From NCBI RefSeq assembly GCF_018474005.1, contig NZ_JAHCSH010000005.1, positions 248,001-312,000 of the forward strand: a DNA stretch of 64,000 bases, in the 5' to 3' direction. The notes under the pieces are model-generated. The model saw only the letters and a program-made list of their open reading frames with translations, had not been told where the DNA came from and did no database searches. Origin of the DNA: Curvibacter sp. CHRR-16. GTDB lineage: Bacteria > Pseudomonadota > Gammaproteobacteria > Burkholderiales > Burkholderiaceae_C. A program made the position numbers and the translations under genes. Every line of letters begins with the position of its first letter. The stretch's first letter is position 1. Below, in pieces: positions 1-8,723 of the stretch.

Positions 1-192
1 GCCGATTTCTGAGAGCTGGGATGCAATGCCTACATCCCCCACAAAGCCCGGGGTGGCTGGGCCGATCAGAATGCCTGCCAGCAGATAGCCCACCAAAGCA
101 GGCAGCTTGATGCGTTCAGCCGCAAAGCCGAGCACCAAGGCGAAAACAAAGCCCACCGCGACGGTGGAAATGAGTGAGACATCGTGTTCCAT
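1..192 (-). CDS. CPA2 family monovalent cation:proton antiporter, N-terminal fragment
   Basis: This is the first 64 codons of a gene that runs off the left edge. The translation begins MEHDVSLISTVAVGFVFALV and continues through a second hydrophobic segment with LPALVGYLLAGILIGP, the conserved start of Kef/YbaL-type CPA2 antiporters, inner-membrane proteins that exchange K+ or Na+ for protons. The ATG at 192-190 is the only start that gives the antiporter N-terminus directly. Whether the missing part carries a C-terminal TrkA-N/RCK regulatory domain, as in YbaL, cannot be seen. The family is well supported; the ion specificity is not. Confidence 0.8.
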   Translation of the reverse strand, partial: MEHDVSLISTVAVGFVFALVLGFAAERIKLPALVGYLLAGILIGPATPGFVGDVGIASQLSEIG

Positions 193-258
193 AGCGTGCG
201 GCGATTGTGCATGCGCATGCCCGCATCACCGCACTCCTATGGCCTAGATCTGCTAGGG

Positions 259-846
259 CTATTGCTGTGCACTCTGCCCCAGCAAAGCATCTTTGAGCTT
301 GAAGTCCGCAGGAATATGCCCCAACCAAATGCGCAGCACTGCTTGGAAGAAACCCTCATCCCCCACTGGAGCCCCTTGCGCCACGCCAGCGATGAAAAAG
401 GTGGTTCCCTTGCCTGGCACGTACTCCATGGCAAAAGAATCGCCTGGCGTCAGTTTGGGTTTGCCAGAGAAGACTTCAATCAAACGATTGGTTTCTATGG
501 TGTATTTGCGCACAATTTCAGGGCTGTTGTTGTTGCTCAGCCCTTTGAGGAAAGCCACTCCCAAATCAGTCCCCGGCATTTCGCGCAAGGCAACAAAACT
601 CAAGCGTTTGTTGCCTTGCATATTGAGCACATCATCCACTTTGTTGGTTCTAGCCCCCAAGTAAAGGGCCATGTCGTACACCTTGAAAATGGCTTTGTAG
701 CGCGTGCCTGAACCATTGAGTACCAAAATCTGACCCTGCACGCCGTGGGTTGGCTCAAAAGGCGTGGCTGCATGGGCCGTTCCCCATGCTAAACATGCTG
801 CCAACGCCCATATGCCCAATGCGCGCAGTGGTGTACGAATTCCCAT
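259..846 (-). CDS. secreted chalcone isomerase-like protein
   Basis: The 195-aa product has a cleavable signal peptide (residues 1 to about 27, hydrophobic core then AHA) followed by a bacterial chalcone-isomerase-like domain. Recognisable pieces are YKAIFKVYDMALYL near residues 50-65 and the ALREMPG/LGVAFLKGL region. Bacterial members are periplasmic, have no known flavonoid role, and are thought to bind small hydrophobic ligands. The start is fixed by a strong Shine-Dalgarno sequence, GAGGAGGAG, about 7 bases before the ATG. It is co-directional with the upstream decarboxylase, with a 37-base gap, so the two may be co-transcribed. Confidence 0.72.
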   Translation of the reverse strand: MGIRTPLRALGIWALAACLAWGTAHAATPFEPTHGVQGQILVLNGSGTRYKAIFKVYDMALYLGARTNKVDDVLNMQGNKRLSFVALREMPGTDLGVAFLKGLSNNNSPEIVRKYTIETNRLIEVFSGKPKLTPGDSFAMEYVPGKGTTFFIAGVAQGAPVGDEGFFQAVLRIWLGHIPADFKLKDALLGQSAQQ

Positions 847-883
847 ATGGTGTCTCCTCCTCGGAGGTTGTTGATTTATTGTG

Positions 884-3154
884 CTATGCCTTCACGCAGT
901 CGGCGTAATAGCGCACCACGCCATCTTCACCGACTTCGCTGACCAAACCATGGATATCGGTCTCAAAGCCTGGGCACTGGCTGTTAAACGCCCGCGAGAA
1001 CTTCAAATAATCGACGATCTTGCGGTTGAACACTTCACCAGGAACCAACAGCGGAATACCGGGCGGGTATGGCGTGACCAAACCGACCGACACTCGGCCT
1101 TCGAGTTTGTCTATCTCTACACGATCTGTTTTGCGCAACGCTATATGGGAATAGGCATCGCTGGGCGTCATGGCGGGCACCAAGTCGCTTAAGTACACCT
1201 CGGTCGTCAAGCGAGCGATGTCGTGCTTGGCGTACATGGCATGGACAAACTGGCACAAATCGCGCAAACCCATGCGCTCGTAGCGTGGATGTTTTTGGCA
1301 AAACTCCGGCATGATGCGCCACATGGGTTGGTTGCGGTCGTAGTCGTCCTTGAACTGCTGCAACGCCGTCAGCATGCTGTTCCAGCGGCCTTTGGTAATG
1401 CCGATGGTGAACATGATGAAAAAGCTGTACAGGCCCGTCTTTTCCACCACCACACCATGCTCAGCTAAAAATTTGGTCACGATGCTGGCCGGAATTCCCT
1501 CTTGCGAGAATTTTCCTGTCAGATCCAAGCCGGGCGTTACGATGGTGGCCTTGATTGGGTCGAGCATGTTAAAGCCGTTGGCCAGCTTGCCAAAACCATG
1601 CCAATTGCCCTTGGTGGCTTTGGTTTCGCCCTTGATGATCCAGTCAGCTGCTTGGCCAATACCTTCTTCGGCCAAATGGTCTGGGCCCCAGACCTTGAAC
1701 CACCAGTCATCGCCATATTCCTCATCCACTTTGCGCATGGCACGGCGGAAGTCCAAGGCTTCGGCAATGCTTTCCTCCACCAAAGCGGTGCCTCCGGGGG
1801 GCTCCATCATGGCAGCAGCCACATCGCAGCTAGCGATGATGCTGTACTGCGGGCTGGTAGAGGTGTGCATCAGGTAGGCCTCGTTGAAGAGGTGCTTGTC
1901 GAGCTTGACCTTTTGCGAGTCTTGCACCAACACGTGGCTGGCTTGGCTGATACCGGCCAACAGCTTGTGAATGGATTGCGTGCTGTAGACAACGGCCTCT
2001 TTGGGACGTGGGCGGTTCTTACCCATGGCGTGGTACATGCCATAGAAGGGGTGGAACGCCGCATGGGGCAACCACGCTTCGTCAAAGTGGATGTTCTCCA
2101 CATAGCCATCGAGCATTTGCTTGATGGTTTCGGTGTTGTAAAGCACGCCGTCGTAGGTGCTTTGGGTCAGGGTCAGTATGCGTGGTTTAACCTTTTTGGC
2201 ATTCACGCCTTGCAGCAAGGGATGGGCCTTGATCTTGGCCTCAATCGCTTTGGGCTCGAACTCACTTTGCGGAATGGGGCCAATGATGCCAAAGTGGTTG
2301 CGCGTGGGCTTCAAGAAGACGGGAATAGCGCCCGTCATGATGATGGCGTGCAGATTGCTCTTATGACAGTTGCGATCGACGATCACCACATCGCCAGGGG
2401 CCACAGTGTGGTGCCACACCATCTTGTTCGATGTAGACGTGCCGTTGGTAACGAAAAAACAGTGATCCGCATTGAAAATACGTGCAGCATTGCGCTCGGA
2501 AGCACCAATGGCGCCGTTGTGATCCAGCAGCTGACCCAACTCTTCCACCGCATTGCAGACGTCGGCGCGCAGCATGTTCTCGCCAAAGAACTGGTGGAAC
2601 ATCTGACCGACCGGGCTTTTCAGGAAGGCCACGCCACCCGAGTGGCCGGGGCAGTGCCAGCTGTAAGAGCCATCCTCGGCGTAGTCCAGCAGAGCCTTAA
2701 AGAAGGGCGGCTGCACGCTTTCCAGGTAACTCTTGGCCTCACGGATGATGTGGCGCGCCACGAACTCGGGCGTGTCTTCAAACATGTGGATGAAGCCGTG
2801 CAGCTCACGCAGGATGTCATTGGGAATATGGCGGCTGGTCTTGGTCTCGCCATACACATAGATGGGCACGTCGGCATTCTTGCGGCGCACTTCTTCGATG
2901 AAGTGGCGCAGGTTTAGCACCGCGGGGTCTAGGTCCGGGCCGGGAGTGAATTCCTCGTCGTCTATGGACAGGATGAAGGCGCTGGCACGGCTTTGTTGCT
3001 GGGCGAATTGGCTCAGGTCGCCATAACTGGTGACGCCCAGCACCTCGAAACCTTCGGATTCGATCGCCTGTGCCAGAGCACGGATGCCCAGGCCGGAGGT
3101 GTTTTCGGAACGAAAGTCCTCATCAATGATGATGATGGGGAAACGAAATTTCAT
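884..3154 (-). CDS. PLP-dependent Orn/Lys/Arg decarboxylase
   Basis: A 756-aa group III (prokaryotic, fold type I) basic amino acid decarboxylase. The N-terminal wing domain (about 1-130, response-regulator-like, FPIIIIDEDFRSENTSGLG) precedes the PLP domain; the cofactor lysine sits in STQSIHKLLAGISQASHV, and HFDEAWLPHAAFHPFYGMYH holds the cofactor-binding Asp. Length and motifs match biodegradative arginine/lysine decarboxylases, which convert the amino acid to agmatine or cadaverine while consuming a cytoplasmic proton. Sequence alone does not settle the substrate. The ATG at 3154 follows a good GGAGGGAG ribosome site. No antiporter gene adjoins it, so an acid-resistance role is not demonstrated; polyamine synthesis is equally possible. 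Confidence 0.9.
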   Translation of the reverse strand: MKFRFPIIIIDEDFRSENTSGLGIRALAQAIESEGFEVLGVTSYGDLSQFAQQQSRASAFILSIDDEEFTPGPDLDPAVLNLRHFIEEVRRKNADVPIYVYGETKTSRHIPNDILRELHGFIHMFEDTPEFVARHIIREAKSYLESVQPPFFKALLDYAEDGSYSWHCPGHSGGVAFLKSPVGQMFHQFFGENMLRADVCNAVEELGQLLDHNGAIGASERNAARIFNADHCFFVTNGTSTSNKMVWHHTVAPGDVVIVDRNCHKSNLHAIIMTGAIPVFLKPTRNHFGIIGPIPQSEFEPKAIEAKIKAHPLLQGVNAKKVKPRILTLTQSTYDGVLYNTETIKQMLDGYVENIHFDEAWLPHAAFHPFYGMYHAMGKNRPRPKEAVVYSTQSIHKLLAGISQASHVLVQDSQKVKLDKHLFNEAYLMHTSTSPQYSIIASCDVAAAMMEPPGGTALVEESIAEALDFRRAMRKVDEEYGDDWWFKVWGPDHLAEEGIGQAADWIIKGETKATKGNWHGFGKLANGFNMLDPIKATIVTPGLDLTGKFSQEGIPASIVTKFLAEHGVVVEKTGLYSFFIMFTIGITKGRWNSMLTALQQFKDDYDRNQPMWRIMPEFCQKHPRYERMGLRDLCQFVHAMYAKHDIARLTTEVYLSDLVPAMTPSDAYSHIALRKTDRVEIDKLEGRVSVGLVTPYPPGIPLLVPGEVFNRKIVDYLKFSRAFNSQCPGFETDIHGLVSEVGEDGVVRYYADCVKA

Positions 3155-3253
3155 GAATCTCCCTCCAACCAGGGGTAAAAATGAATGGCGACTGGTTCGC
3201 CAAAAACCGAAGGCGCGAAGTGTAAGGATTTCTGATGACGATGCGGAGAATTT

Positions 3254-3949
3254 TTACCAGTTAGCGCCAAAAACCCGCTTCAGCAATTGGCTGGCTTGGC
3301 CTACAGGGTCTTGGCGTATGGCTTTTTCTTCGTCGCTGATGATGAGGAACAAGCCGTCGAGTGCTTTTTCCGTCACATAGTTGTCTAAGTTAGCATTTGC
3401 TTCACTGATGAGTCCCAATTTCGCTGCCTGTCCAGCATAGGTGTTGTATTTGTCGGCCAATTGCACACGCTTTGTGGCTTTGCTCACTATGGGGCGAAAT
3501 TTACTGCGCAATGCCTCGCTGCTGGTCTTGCGAAAGTACGCCGTCGCCGCGGTATCACCACCAGTCAAGATGCCCTTGGCATCTTGCACAGTCATTTGTT
3601 TGACTGCATTGAGCAAAATGGGTTTAGCTTCTTGAACCGCCGCTTCTGCTGCATGGTTCAAGGTTTGCCGCAGATCATCGGCCTGCTGGCCCATGCCAAA
3701 GGTGCGCAGCAGTTGCTCAGCTTTTTGCAAACTGTCTGGCAAGGGAATGCGCACCCGGTCATTGCCCCAAAAACCATTGCTGGCACCCAATTGCCCCACG
3801 GCCACAGTAGAAGCTTTGCTCAGTGCGTCTTTTAAACCATTAGCAACCTCTTGGTCTTTCAATGAATCCAAGCCTAGCGCCTGTGCCAGACCGGCCAAGA
3901 CCAAGAGCAGACTGCCTGCCAAACGAATGCCTATGCGTTGATTAGTCAT
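3254..3949 (-). CDS. DUF4197 domain-containing secreted protein
   Basis: A 231-aa protein with a signal peptide (MTNQRIGIRLAGSLLLVLAG, cleavage near Ala-Leu-Gly) followed by a full DUF4197 domain. Diagnostic segments are LKDALSKAST, AVKQMTVQDAKGILTGGDTA and the final QASQLLKRVFGA. The family is common in Proteobacteria; the proteins are presumed periplasmic or lipid-anchored and have no established function. An upstream in-frame ATG at 3973 would add eight residues before the signal peptide; the ATG at 3949 is preferred because it starts directly at the basic n-region. It stands alone between the decarboxylase and tRNA-Ser. Confidence 0.8.
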   Translation of the reverse strand: MTNQRIGIRLAGSLLLVLAGLAQALGLDSLKDQEVANGLKDALSKASTVAVGQLGASNGFWGNDRVRIPLPDSLQKAEQLLRTFGMGQQADDLRQTLNHAAEAAVQEAKPILLNAVKQMTVQDAKGILTGGDTAATAYFRKTSSEALRSKFRPIVSKATKRVQLADKYNTYAGQAAKLGLISEANANLDNYVTEKALDGLFLIISDEEKAIRQDPVGQASQLLKRVFGANW

Positions 3950-4074
3950 GCCCCATTGTAGTTTTGCCCCCATGCCTCACAAAGGGAGTATGCGATGACT
4001 TTGTGACGCAACAATACAGAAAATTGGGATTTTCCAGTTTTGCGCCTTATTTTCAAGCTAGAATTGCAGGCTCT

Positions 4075-4164
4075 GGAGCGGTGGATGAGCGGTTTAAGTC
4101 ACACGCCTGGAAAGCGTGCGTGGGGTAAAACCCACCGCGGGTTCGAATCCCGCCTGCTCCGCCA
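4075..4164 (+). tRNA. tRNA-Ser (anticodon GGA)
   Basis: A 90-base sequence folds as a class II tRNA. The acceptor strand GGAGCGG pairs with CTGCTCC (one G-U), the anticodon loop CTGGAAA is closed by ACGC/GCGT and gives anticodon GGA, the long variable arm lies between the anticodon and T arms, the T loop GGTTCGAATCC is canonical, and CCA is encoded at the 3' end. It reads UCC/UCU serine codons. A terminator follows directly. tRNA genes often serve as integration sites, but no integrase or duplicated tRNA end adjoins this one. Confidence 0.96.
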
Positions 4165-4170
4165 GATACA

Positions 4171-4200
4171 AAAACCTGCTGATAATTCAGCAGGTTTTTT
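4171..4200 (+). terminator. Rho-independent terminator of tRNA-Ser
   Basis: The stem AACCTGCTGA/TCAGCAGGTT encloses a four-base loop (TAAT) and runs into a T tract, seven bases after the tRNA CCA end. Confidence 0.9.
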
Positions 4201-4222
4201 TATGCCTGATCGTCTATTCGTC

Positions 4223-4654
4223 TCAGTCGGCGCGTCCAGTCAAGTCATGGCGTACGATGGGCAAACCACGGCGGGTGTATTCACGCCAGCGGTTGCGTGC
4301 TTGCTGACGGTCATGCTCATCCAGACCGACGACCTCAATCACGCGAGCGAAGGCTTCCACGCCTGCAGGCACCTCTTCTGCCAAGTTAAGCAACACCCAT
4401 GAGGCTCCATTCCTTGGGGTAAACACACTATCGGCAAGCACCACGGCGCAGCGCTCTTGAAAGGCATCCCCGTGGCGGCAATGGGCTATGAAGGCGGTGG
4501 ACTCAAAGTTCCACAGCTTGGCATCCACCCTGTCCAGCAGACTTTGGGGGCCATGGATCTGAATGCGCACGCCCTTTGCGATCGCTTTGCGCGTCAAACG
4601 ACAAAGGTAGTTCCATTTGTCAGACGCGCCGAAATGGAAAGCGACTTCGGTCAC
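4223..4654 (-). CDS. holC: DNA polymerase III subunit chi
   Basis: The 143-aa product (VTEVAFHFGASDKWNYLCRL at the start, DRQQARNRWREYTRRGLPIV near the end) matches the chi subunit, which links the clamp loader to single-stranded DNA-binding protein. The start is GTG at 4654-4652 and overlaps the pepA stop codon by four bases (GTGA), which implies translational coupling; a longer upstream ATG frame would lie inside pepA and add 38 non-conserved residues. The pepA-holC order is the usual proteobacterial arrangement. Confidence 0.88.
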   Translation of the reverse strand: MTEVAFHFGASDKWNYLCRLTRKAIAKGVRIQIHGPQSLLDRVDAKLWNFESTAFIAHCRHGDAFQERCAVVLADSVFTPRNGASWVLLNLAEEVPAGVEAFARVIEVVGLDEHDRQQARNRWREYTRRGLPIVRHDLTGRAD

Positions 4655-6096
4655 CGCACCTCCGCTTGGCTCAGCAAGTATTGCAGCAGCAAGGGGACAG
4701 GGCGGCCAGTAGCGCCTTTGGCTGCACCACCTTTCCATGCTGTTCCAGCAATATCCAGATGCGCCCAAGGTGTGTCACCGACAAAGCGTTGCAAAAATTT
4801 GGCGGCGGTCACCGAGCCTGCGGCTCGGCCAGCCACGTTGGCGACATCGGCAAAGTTGCTTTTTAAGCCTTCGCTGTACTCGTCATCCAAAGGCATGCGC
4901 CAGCAAAGATCGGCGCTTTTTTCACCAGCATTTTGCAGCGCCAAGGCCAAGCCATCGTTATTCGAAAACAATCCACTGCGCACGCTGCCCAAGGCAATTA
5001 CACATGCGCCTGTCAGGGTGGCGATATCGACAATCGCTTGGGGCTTAAAGCGTTTGGCATAGGTGAGTGCATCACACAAGATCAAACGCCCTTCTGCATC
5101 GGTGTTGAGCACCTCGATCGTTTGCCCGTCCATGCTAGTGAGCACATCACCGGGTTTGATGGATTTGCTGCTGGGCAAATTTTCACACGCAGGAATAAGC
5201 CCCACTACATTGATTTTGGGGCGCAATTGCCCCAAAGCCTCGAAAGTACCCAGCACACTGGCGGCACCGCACATGTCGAACTTCATCTCATCCATCTCAG
5301 CAGCAGGTTTGATGGAAATGCCACCACTATCAAACGTGATGCCTTTACCCACCAGCACTACCGGCGCTTTGGACTTGGCTGCACCGTCGTAACGCAACAC
5401 GATAAAGCGCAGGGGCTCATCGGAACCTTGGGCAACCCCCATAAAAGACCCCATGCCCAGTTTGGCTACTTCTTTCGGCCCTAGGACCTCACAAGTCAGG
5501 TTGGCTCGCTTGGCCAAATCTTGCGCAGCTTTTGCCAGCAGGGTTGGCGTAGCGTAGTTGCCCGGACGGTTGCCCCACTCTTTGGCCAATGCCTGACCCG
5601 TGACGGTAGCTTGCGCCAATGCCAGTGCATTTTGCAGCGCTTTGGCATTGGGTGCACGCAAACCTATTTTTTGCAAACGCACAGGCTCTGTCTTGCTGCG
5701 CGATGCGGTGTATTGGTAGAGGGCATCGGCAAACAGCGCCACTGTTTGGCGCACGAAGTCTTCATCCACTGCTTCCAAACAAGCCACAACGGTGTGGCTG
5801 CAAGTGGTTTTCAGTGTGGACAACACAGTTTGCAAGCCGGCCCGTGCAGCTTTCAAACTGGCATCATTGACCGGCAATACATACACCTTGCCAGCAGCAA
5901 TACCCACAGGCCGATAGACCGATATAAGCGGATTTTTCTTCGGATCCAAATCACCTTGGACTTGAACATCCGCCAACAGTTGGCTGATCGCGTCCGTACT
6001 ACTTGCCGCGAAAGTTGTGGGCACAAGCAAAACCAAGGCTTCGGCCTTTTCCTTTGCCAGGGTTTTGAGGTTCAAAGCTTGCAAATCAAAGTTCAT
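4651..6096 (-). CDS. pepA: leucyl aminopeptidase (M17)
   Basis: A 481-aa cytosolic M17 aminopeptidase that removes N-terminal residues from peptides using two metal ions. The C-terminal catalytic half carries VGKGITFDSGGISIKPA (metal ligands and catalytic Lys) and the signature NTDAEGRLILCDALTYA. The N-terminal alpha/beta domain is complete. The start chosen (ATG at 6096, MNFDLQALNLKTLAKEKAEA) gives the family length; the open frame continues 59 codons further but would run into lptF. In E. coli PepA also binds DNA, but nothing here tests that. It is coupled to holC downstream and divergent from lptF. Confidence 0.95.
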   Translation of the reverse strand: MNFDLQALNLKTLAKEKAEALVLLVPTTFAASSTDAISQLLADVQVQGDLDPKKNPLISVYRPVGIAAGKVYVLPVNDASLKAARAGLQTVLSTLKTTCSHTVVACLEAVDEDFVRQTVALFADALYQYTASRSKTEPVRLQKIGLRAPNAKALQNALALAQATVTGQALAKEWGNRPGNYATPTLLAKAAQDLAKRANLTCEVLGPKEVAKLGMGSFMGVAQGSDEPLRFIVLRYDGAAKSKAPVVLVGKGITFDSGGISIKPAAEMDEMKFDMCGAASVLGTFEALGQLRPKINVVGLIPACENLPSSKSIKPGDVLTSMDGQTIEVLNTDAEGRLILCDALTYAKRFKPQAIVDIATLTGACVIALGSVRSGLFSNNDGLALALQNAGEKSADLCWRMPLDDEYSEGLKSNFADVANVAGRAAGSVTAAKFLQRFVGDTPWAHLDIAGTAWKGGAAKGATGRPVPLLLQYLLSQAEVR

Positions 6097-6118
6097 AATG
6101 CGGTTTTCCTTTTCGACA
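6097..6118. promoter_or_regulatory. pepA/lptF divergent start region
   Basis: Only 22 bases separate the start codons of pepA (minus) and lptF (plus), so the promoter of each gene must lie inside the coding region of the other, or at least overlap it. The strand-specific elements could not be assigned by eye. Confidence 0.45.
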
Positions 6119-7228
6119 ATGTTATTCCATTCATCCGTACGCAAAGAGCTAGCACGCAGTTTTGGAGGCACCTTGGTGGTGTTGTCCACTGTGGTGATGA
6201 CCATGACGCTTTTGCGTACGGTGGGGGATGCATCACGTGGCACATTCAACCCGGCCGATGTGTTGCTGATCATGGGCTATACCGTGTTATCGGACATGCC
6301 CACCATACTGACCTTGAGTCTATTCATTGGCATTTTGTCCATGCTCACCCGCATGTACCGCGACAGCGAAATGGTGATTTGGTTTGGCAGCGGTGCTGGT
6401 CTTGCGCGTGTACTGCCCGCTTTGTTGCGTTTCGCTTGGCCGGTGATCTTGATGGTGGCCGGTTTGGCCATCGTGATCTTGCCGTGGGCATTTTCGCGCA
6501 TCGAAGATTTGCGCTTTGACTATGAAAAGCGTGGTGATATTGCCCGTATCGAACCTGGGCAATTTCAAGAGTCAACCGACGGGTCCCGAGTGTTTTTCAT
6601 AGAAAAAAACAGCAAAAATCAGCAAGTAGGACACAACGTATTCATATCCACCACCGAAGCGGGCAAAGAAACGGTCACAACAGGACAAAAAGGCAGCATT
6701 GAAGTGCGTGGCACGGACAAGTTTTTGCTGCTCGATAACGGCCAGCGGCTAGAACGGTCACCCGGACAGGCCGATGTCACACTCACACAATTTACCCAAT
6801 ACGGTGCCCGCGTAGGACGCAGCGAGCACGCCAGCCGGGATTACGCCCCAACCCAATCGATTTCGACATTGCAAATGCTCGGCTCCTCAGATAAGAGCTA
6901 TCAGGCTGAATTGAGCTGGCGTTTTGGCTTACCACTGGCAGCATTCAATTTGGTAATCATTGCCCTTTCCTTGGCATCGGCCAACCCCAGAGCAGGAAAA
7001 GCCAGTAATTTGGGGATGGCATTTCTTGCTTTCGTGGTCTATTTCAACCTCTTGGTATTGGGCAAAAGCTGGATTGCGTCTGCTCATATCAGCTTGTTGT
7101 CCTACCTGTTACTGGTGCATGGCGGTATAGCCTGTATTGCTGGCATTTGGCTGTTTTTGCGCCATCACAACGTTAGCTGGAGCGATTGGATTGCGCGCAG
7201 TACGCATCGCCGAGGAGGCAAAAGATGA
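6119..7228 (+). CDS. lptF: LPS export ABC transporter permease LptF
   Basis: A 369-aa LptF/LptG-family permease. It has two N-terminal transmembrane segments (about 15-35 and 55-75), a third near 95-120, a large periplasmic beta-jellyroll region (about 130-265) and three C-terminal membrane helices, one containing ASANPRAGKASNLGMAFLAF. With LptG and the ATPase LptB it extracts lipopolysaccharide from the inner membrane. ATG at 6119 (MLFHSSVRKELARSFGGTLV) is the conserved start; the upstream extension overlaps pepA. It overlaps lptG by four bases (ATGA). Confidence 0.93.
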   Translation: MLFHSSVRKELARSFGGTLVVLSTVVMTMTLLRTVGDASRGTFNPADVLLIMGYTVLSDMPTILTLSLFIGILSMLTRMYRDSEMVIWFGSGAGLARVLPALLRFAWPVILMVAGLAIVILPWAFSRIEDLRFDYEKRGDIARIEPGQFQESTDGSRVFFIEKNSKNQQVGHNVFISTTEAGKETVTTGQKGSIEVRGTDKFLLLDNGQRLERSPGQADVTLTQFTQYGARVGRSEHASRDYAPTQSISTLQMLGSSDKSYQAELSWRFGLPLAAFNLVIIALSLASANPRAGKASNLGMAFLAFVVYFNLLVLGKSWIASAHISLLSYLLLVHGGIACIAGIWLFLRHHNVSWSDWIARSTHRRGGKR

Positions 7229-8328
7229 AAACGCTGCGCAAATTGCTGTACCTAGAGGTCATTCAAGCGGTTGCTTTGGTCACAGCTGGCTTCATGGCCT
7301 TGTTTTTCTTTTTTGATGCCGTGGATGAGTTGCAAACAGTCAATCGTTTGCAAGCCCCCGGCTACCAAGCCACCCAAGCCTTGCTCTACGTGGTCATGAT
7401 GATTCCTAGCCATATCTACGAACTATTTCCTATCACGGTGCTCATTGGAACCATTTTCGTGATGGCCCGTTTGGCCCGCAGTTCTGAGTTCACGATTTTG
7501 CGTACCAGTGGATTAGGGCCCGGCCGTGCTTTGCGTTCGCTCACCCTGCTGGGTTTGAGTTTTGTGCTGTTCACTTTCGTCATTGGCGACTACGTGGCCC
7601 CACTGGCTGACAAAACAGCGCAGATGCTCAAATCCCAAGCACAAGGACGTATCAGCATCGGTAAAACAGGTGCATGGCTTAAAGAGCGCCAAGCATTCAA
7701 CCAATTTGCGGTCAATGTGGGGGCCTTGACCCCCGATTCGACCATGCAAGACATCCGCATTTTTGAGTTTGACCGCCGCGGTTTTATCGTCTCACTCACC
7801 CAAGCGGCATCTGCCAGCGTGCAAGGCGAAGCTTGGTTGCTCAATGATGTGGAACGCACCGAATTTTTGTCCCCCGATACCGATGCATCGCAGGTCAGTA
7901 TCAACCGGGTGGATAGCTTGCGCTGGCCAAGCCAGATCAGTGCGGAAATGGTGGCTGCAGCCGTGCTCAAGCCAGAACGCATGGGCACATGGGATTTGTT
8001 TCAGTACATCCGCCACCTGACAGCCAATGGACAAACTGCGCAAAAGTATGAAATTCAGTTTTGGAAAAAGCTGTTTTACCCCATGAGTTGTTTGGTGATG
8101 GTGGTACTGGCCTTGCCTTTTGCATACCTGCATTTCCGCTCAGGCAGTATTTCTGGCTACACCTTTGTAGGCGTGATGGCGGGCATTAGCTTTGTTTTGC
8201 TCAACAACGTCATGAACGACATGGGCAACTTGCGAGGGTGGGATCCCCTGCTCTCTGCCGCCTTACCCAGTCTGCTGTACGGTGGTTTGTCCTTATCGGT
8301 TTTCACTTGGTTGGTTTTAAGACGGTAG
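7225..8328 (+). CDS. lptG: LPS export ABC transporter permease LptG
   Basis: A 367-aa partner permease of LptF with the same layout: N-terminal helices (VALVTAGFMALFFFF), the coupling region around RLARSSEFTILRTSGLGP, a periplasmic domain and three C-terminal helices starting near FYPMSCLVMVVLALPFAYL. ATG at 7225 overlaps the lptF stop (ATGA), so the pair is translationally coupled. Length and motifs are normal for beta-proteobacterial LptG. Confidence 0.93.
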   Translation: MKTLRKLLYLEVIQAVALVTAGFMALFFFFDAVDELQTVNRLQAPGYQATQALLYVVMMIPSHIYELFPITVLIGTIFVMARLARSSEFTILRTSGLGPGRALRSLTLLGLSFVLFTFVIGDYVAPLADKTAQMLKSQAQGRISIGKTGAWLKERQAFNQFAVNVGALTPDSTMQDIRIFEFDRRGFIVSLTQAASASVQGEAWLLNDVERTEFLSPDTDASQVSINRVDSLRWPSQISAEMVAAAVLKPERMGTWDLFQYIRHLTANGQTAQKYEIQFWKKLFYPMSCLVMVVLALPFAYLHFRSGSISGYTFVGVMAGISFVLLNNVMNDMGNLRGWDPLLSAALPSLLYGGLSLSVFTWLVLRR

Positions 8329-8332
8329 ATTT

Positions 8333-8716
8333 ATGGCTTTTGAGCATGAACAAGCAATCGTATTGCTGGCCCACGGGTCGCGAGATCCCGCGTGGCACCA
8401 GTCCATCTTGGCCGTACAAGCGTGCATAGAAGCGCAAGCTCCCAACTTGCAAGTGGCATGCGCGTATTTGGAACTGAGCAGTCCTGAACTAGCCCAAGCC
8501 GTAGCGGATTTGGTGCAATGCAACGCGCGCCACATTGCCATATTGCCTTTGTTTTTGGGCATGGGTAAACATGCGCGGGAAGACATTCCTCCTTTGGTGG
8601 AGTCCTTGCGCACTCAATACCCCCAAGTGCGTTTCACATTGCAAGCATCGGTGGGTGAAAGCCCGCAGCTAATCGCTTTGTTGGCCCAATTGGCCTTGAC
8701 CCCTTTTCAGCCTTGA
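8333..8716 (+). CDS. CbiX/SirB-type sirohydrochlorin chelatase
   Basis: A 127-aa single-domain CbiX protein. The N-terminal IVLLAHGSRDPAW carries the metal/tetrapyrrole-binding His, and LPLFLGMGKHAREDIPPLV is the second conserved motif with His. Small CbiX proteins insert Fe2+ (SirB role) or Co2+ into sirohydrochlorin, giving siroheme or a cobalamin precursor. The next gene is cysB, the regulator of sulfate assimilation, whose sulfite reductase needs siroheme; this favours a siroheme role, by inference. It starts four bases after lptG and probably shares its transcript. Confidence 0.85.
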   Translation: MAFEHEQAIVLLAHGSRDPAWHQSILAVQACIEAQAPNLQVACAYLELSSPELAQAVADLVQCNARHIAILPLFLGMGKHAREDIPPLVESLRTQYPQVRFTLQASVGESPQLIALLAQLALTPFQP

Positions 8717-8723
8717 GACTGCT

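Noticed and set aside
1502-2917. 471-codon open frame antisense to the decarboxylase gene
   Set aside because: It is a shadow of the GC-skewed codon positions in the decarboxylase; no domain was recognised and the opposite strand has a complete, well-conserved protein.
4075-4164. tRNA-Ser as integration site of an island
   Set aside because: No integrase, direct repeat of the tRNA end or foreign DNA adjoins it; the flanks are core genes.
5521-6519. 332-codon plus-strand frame across pepA and lptF
   Set aside because: It overlaps two conserved genes in another phase and matches nothing.
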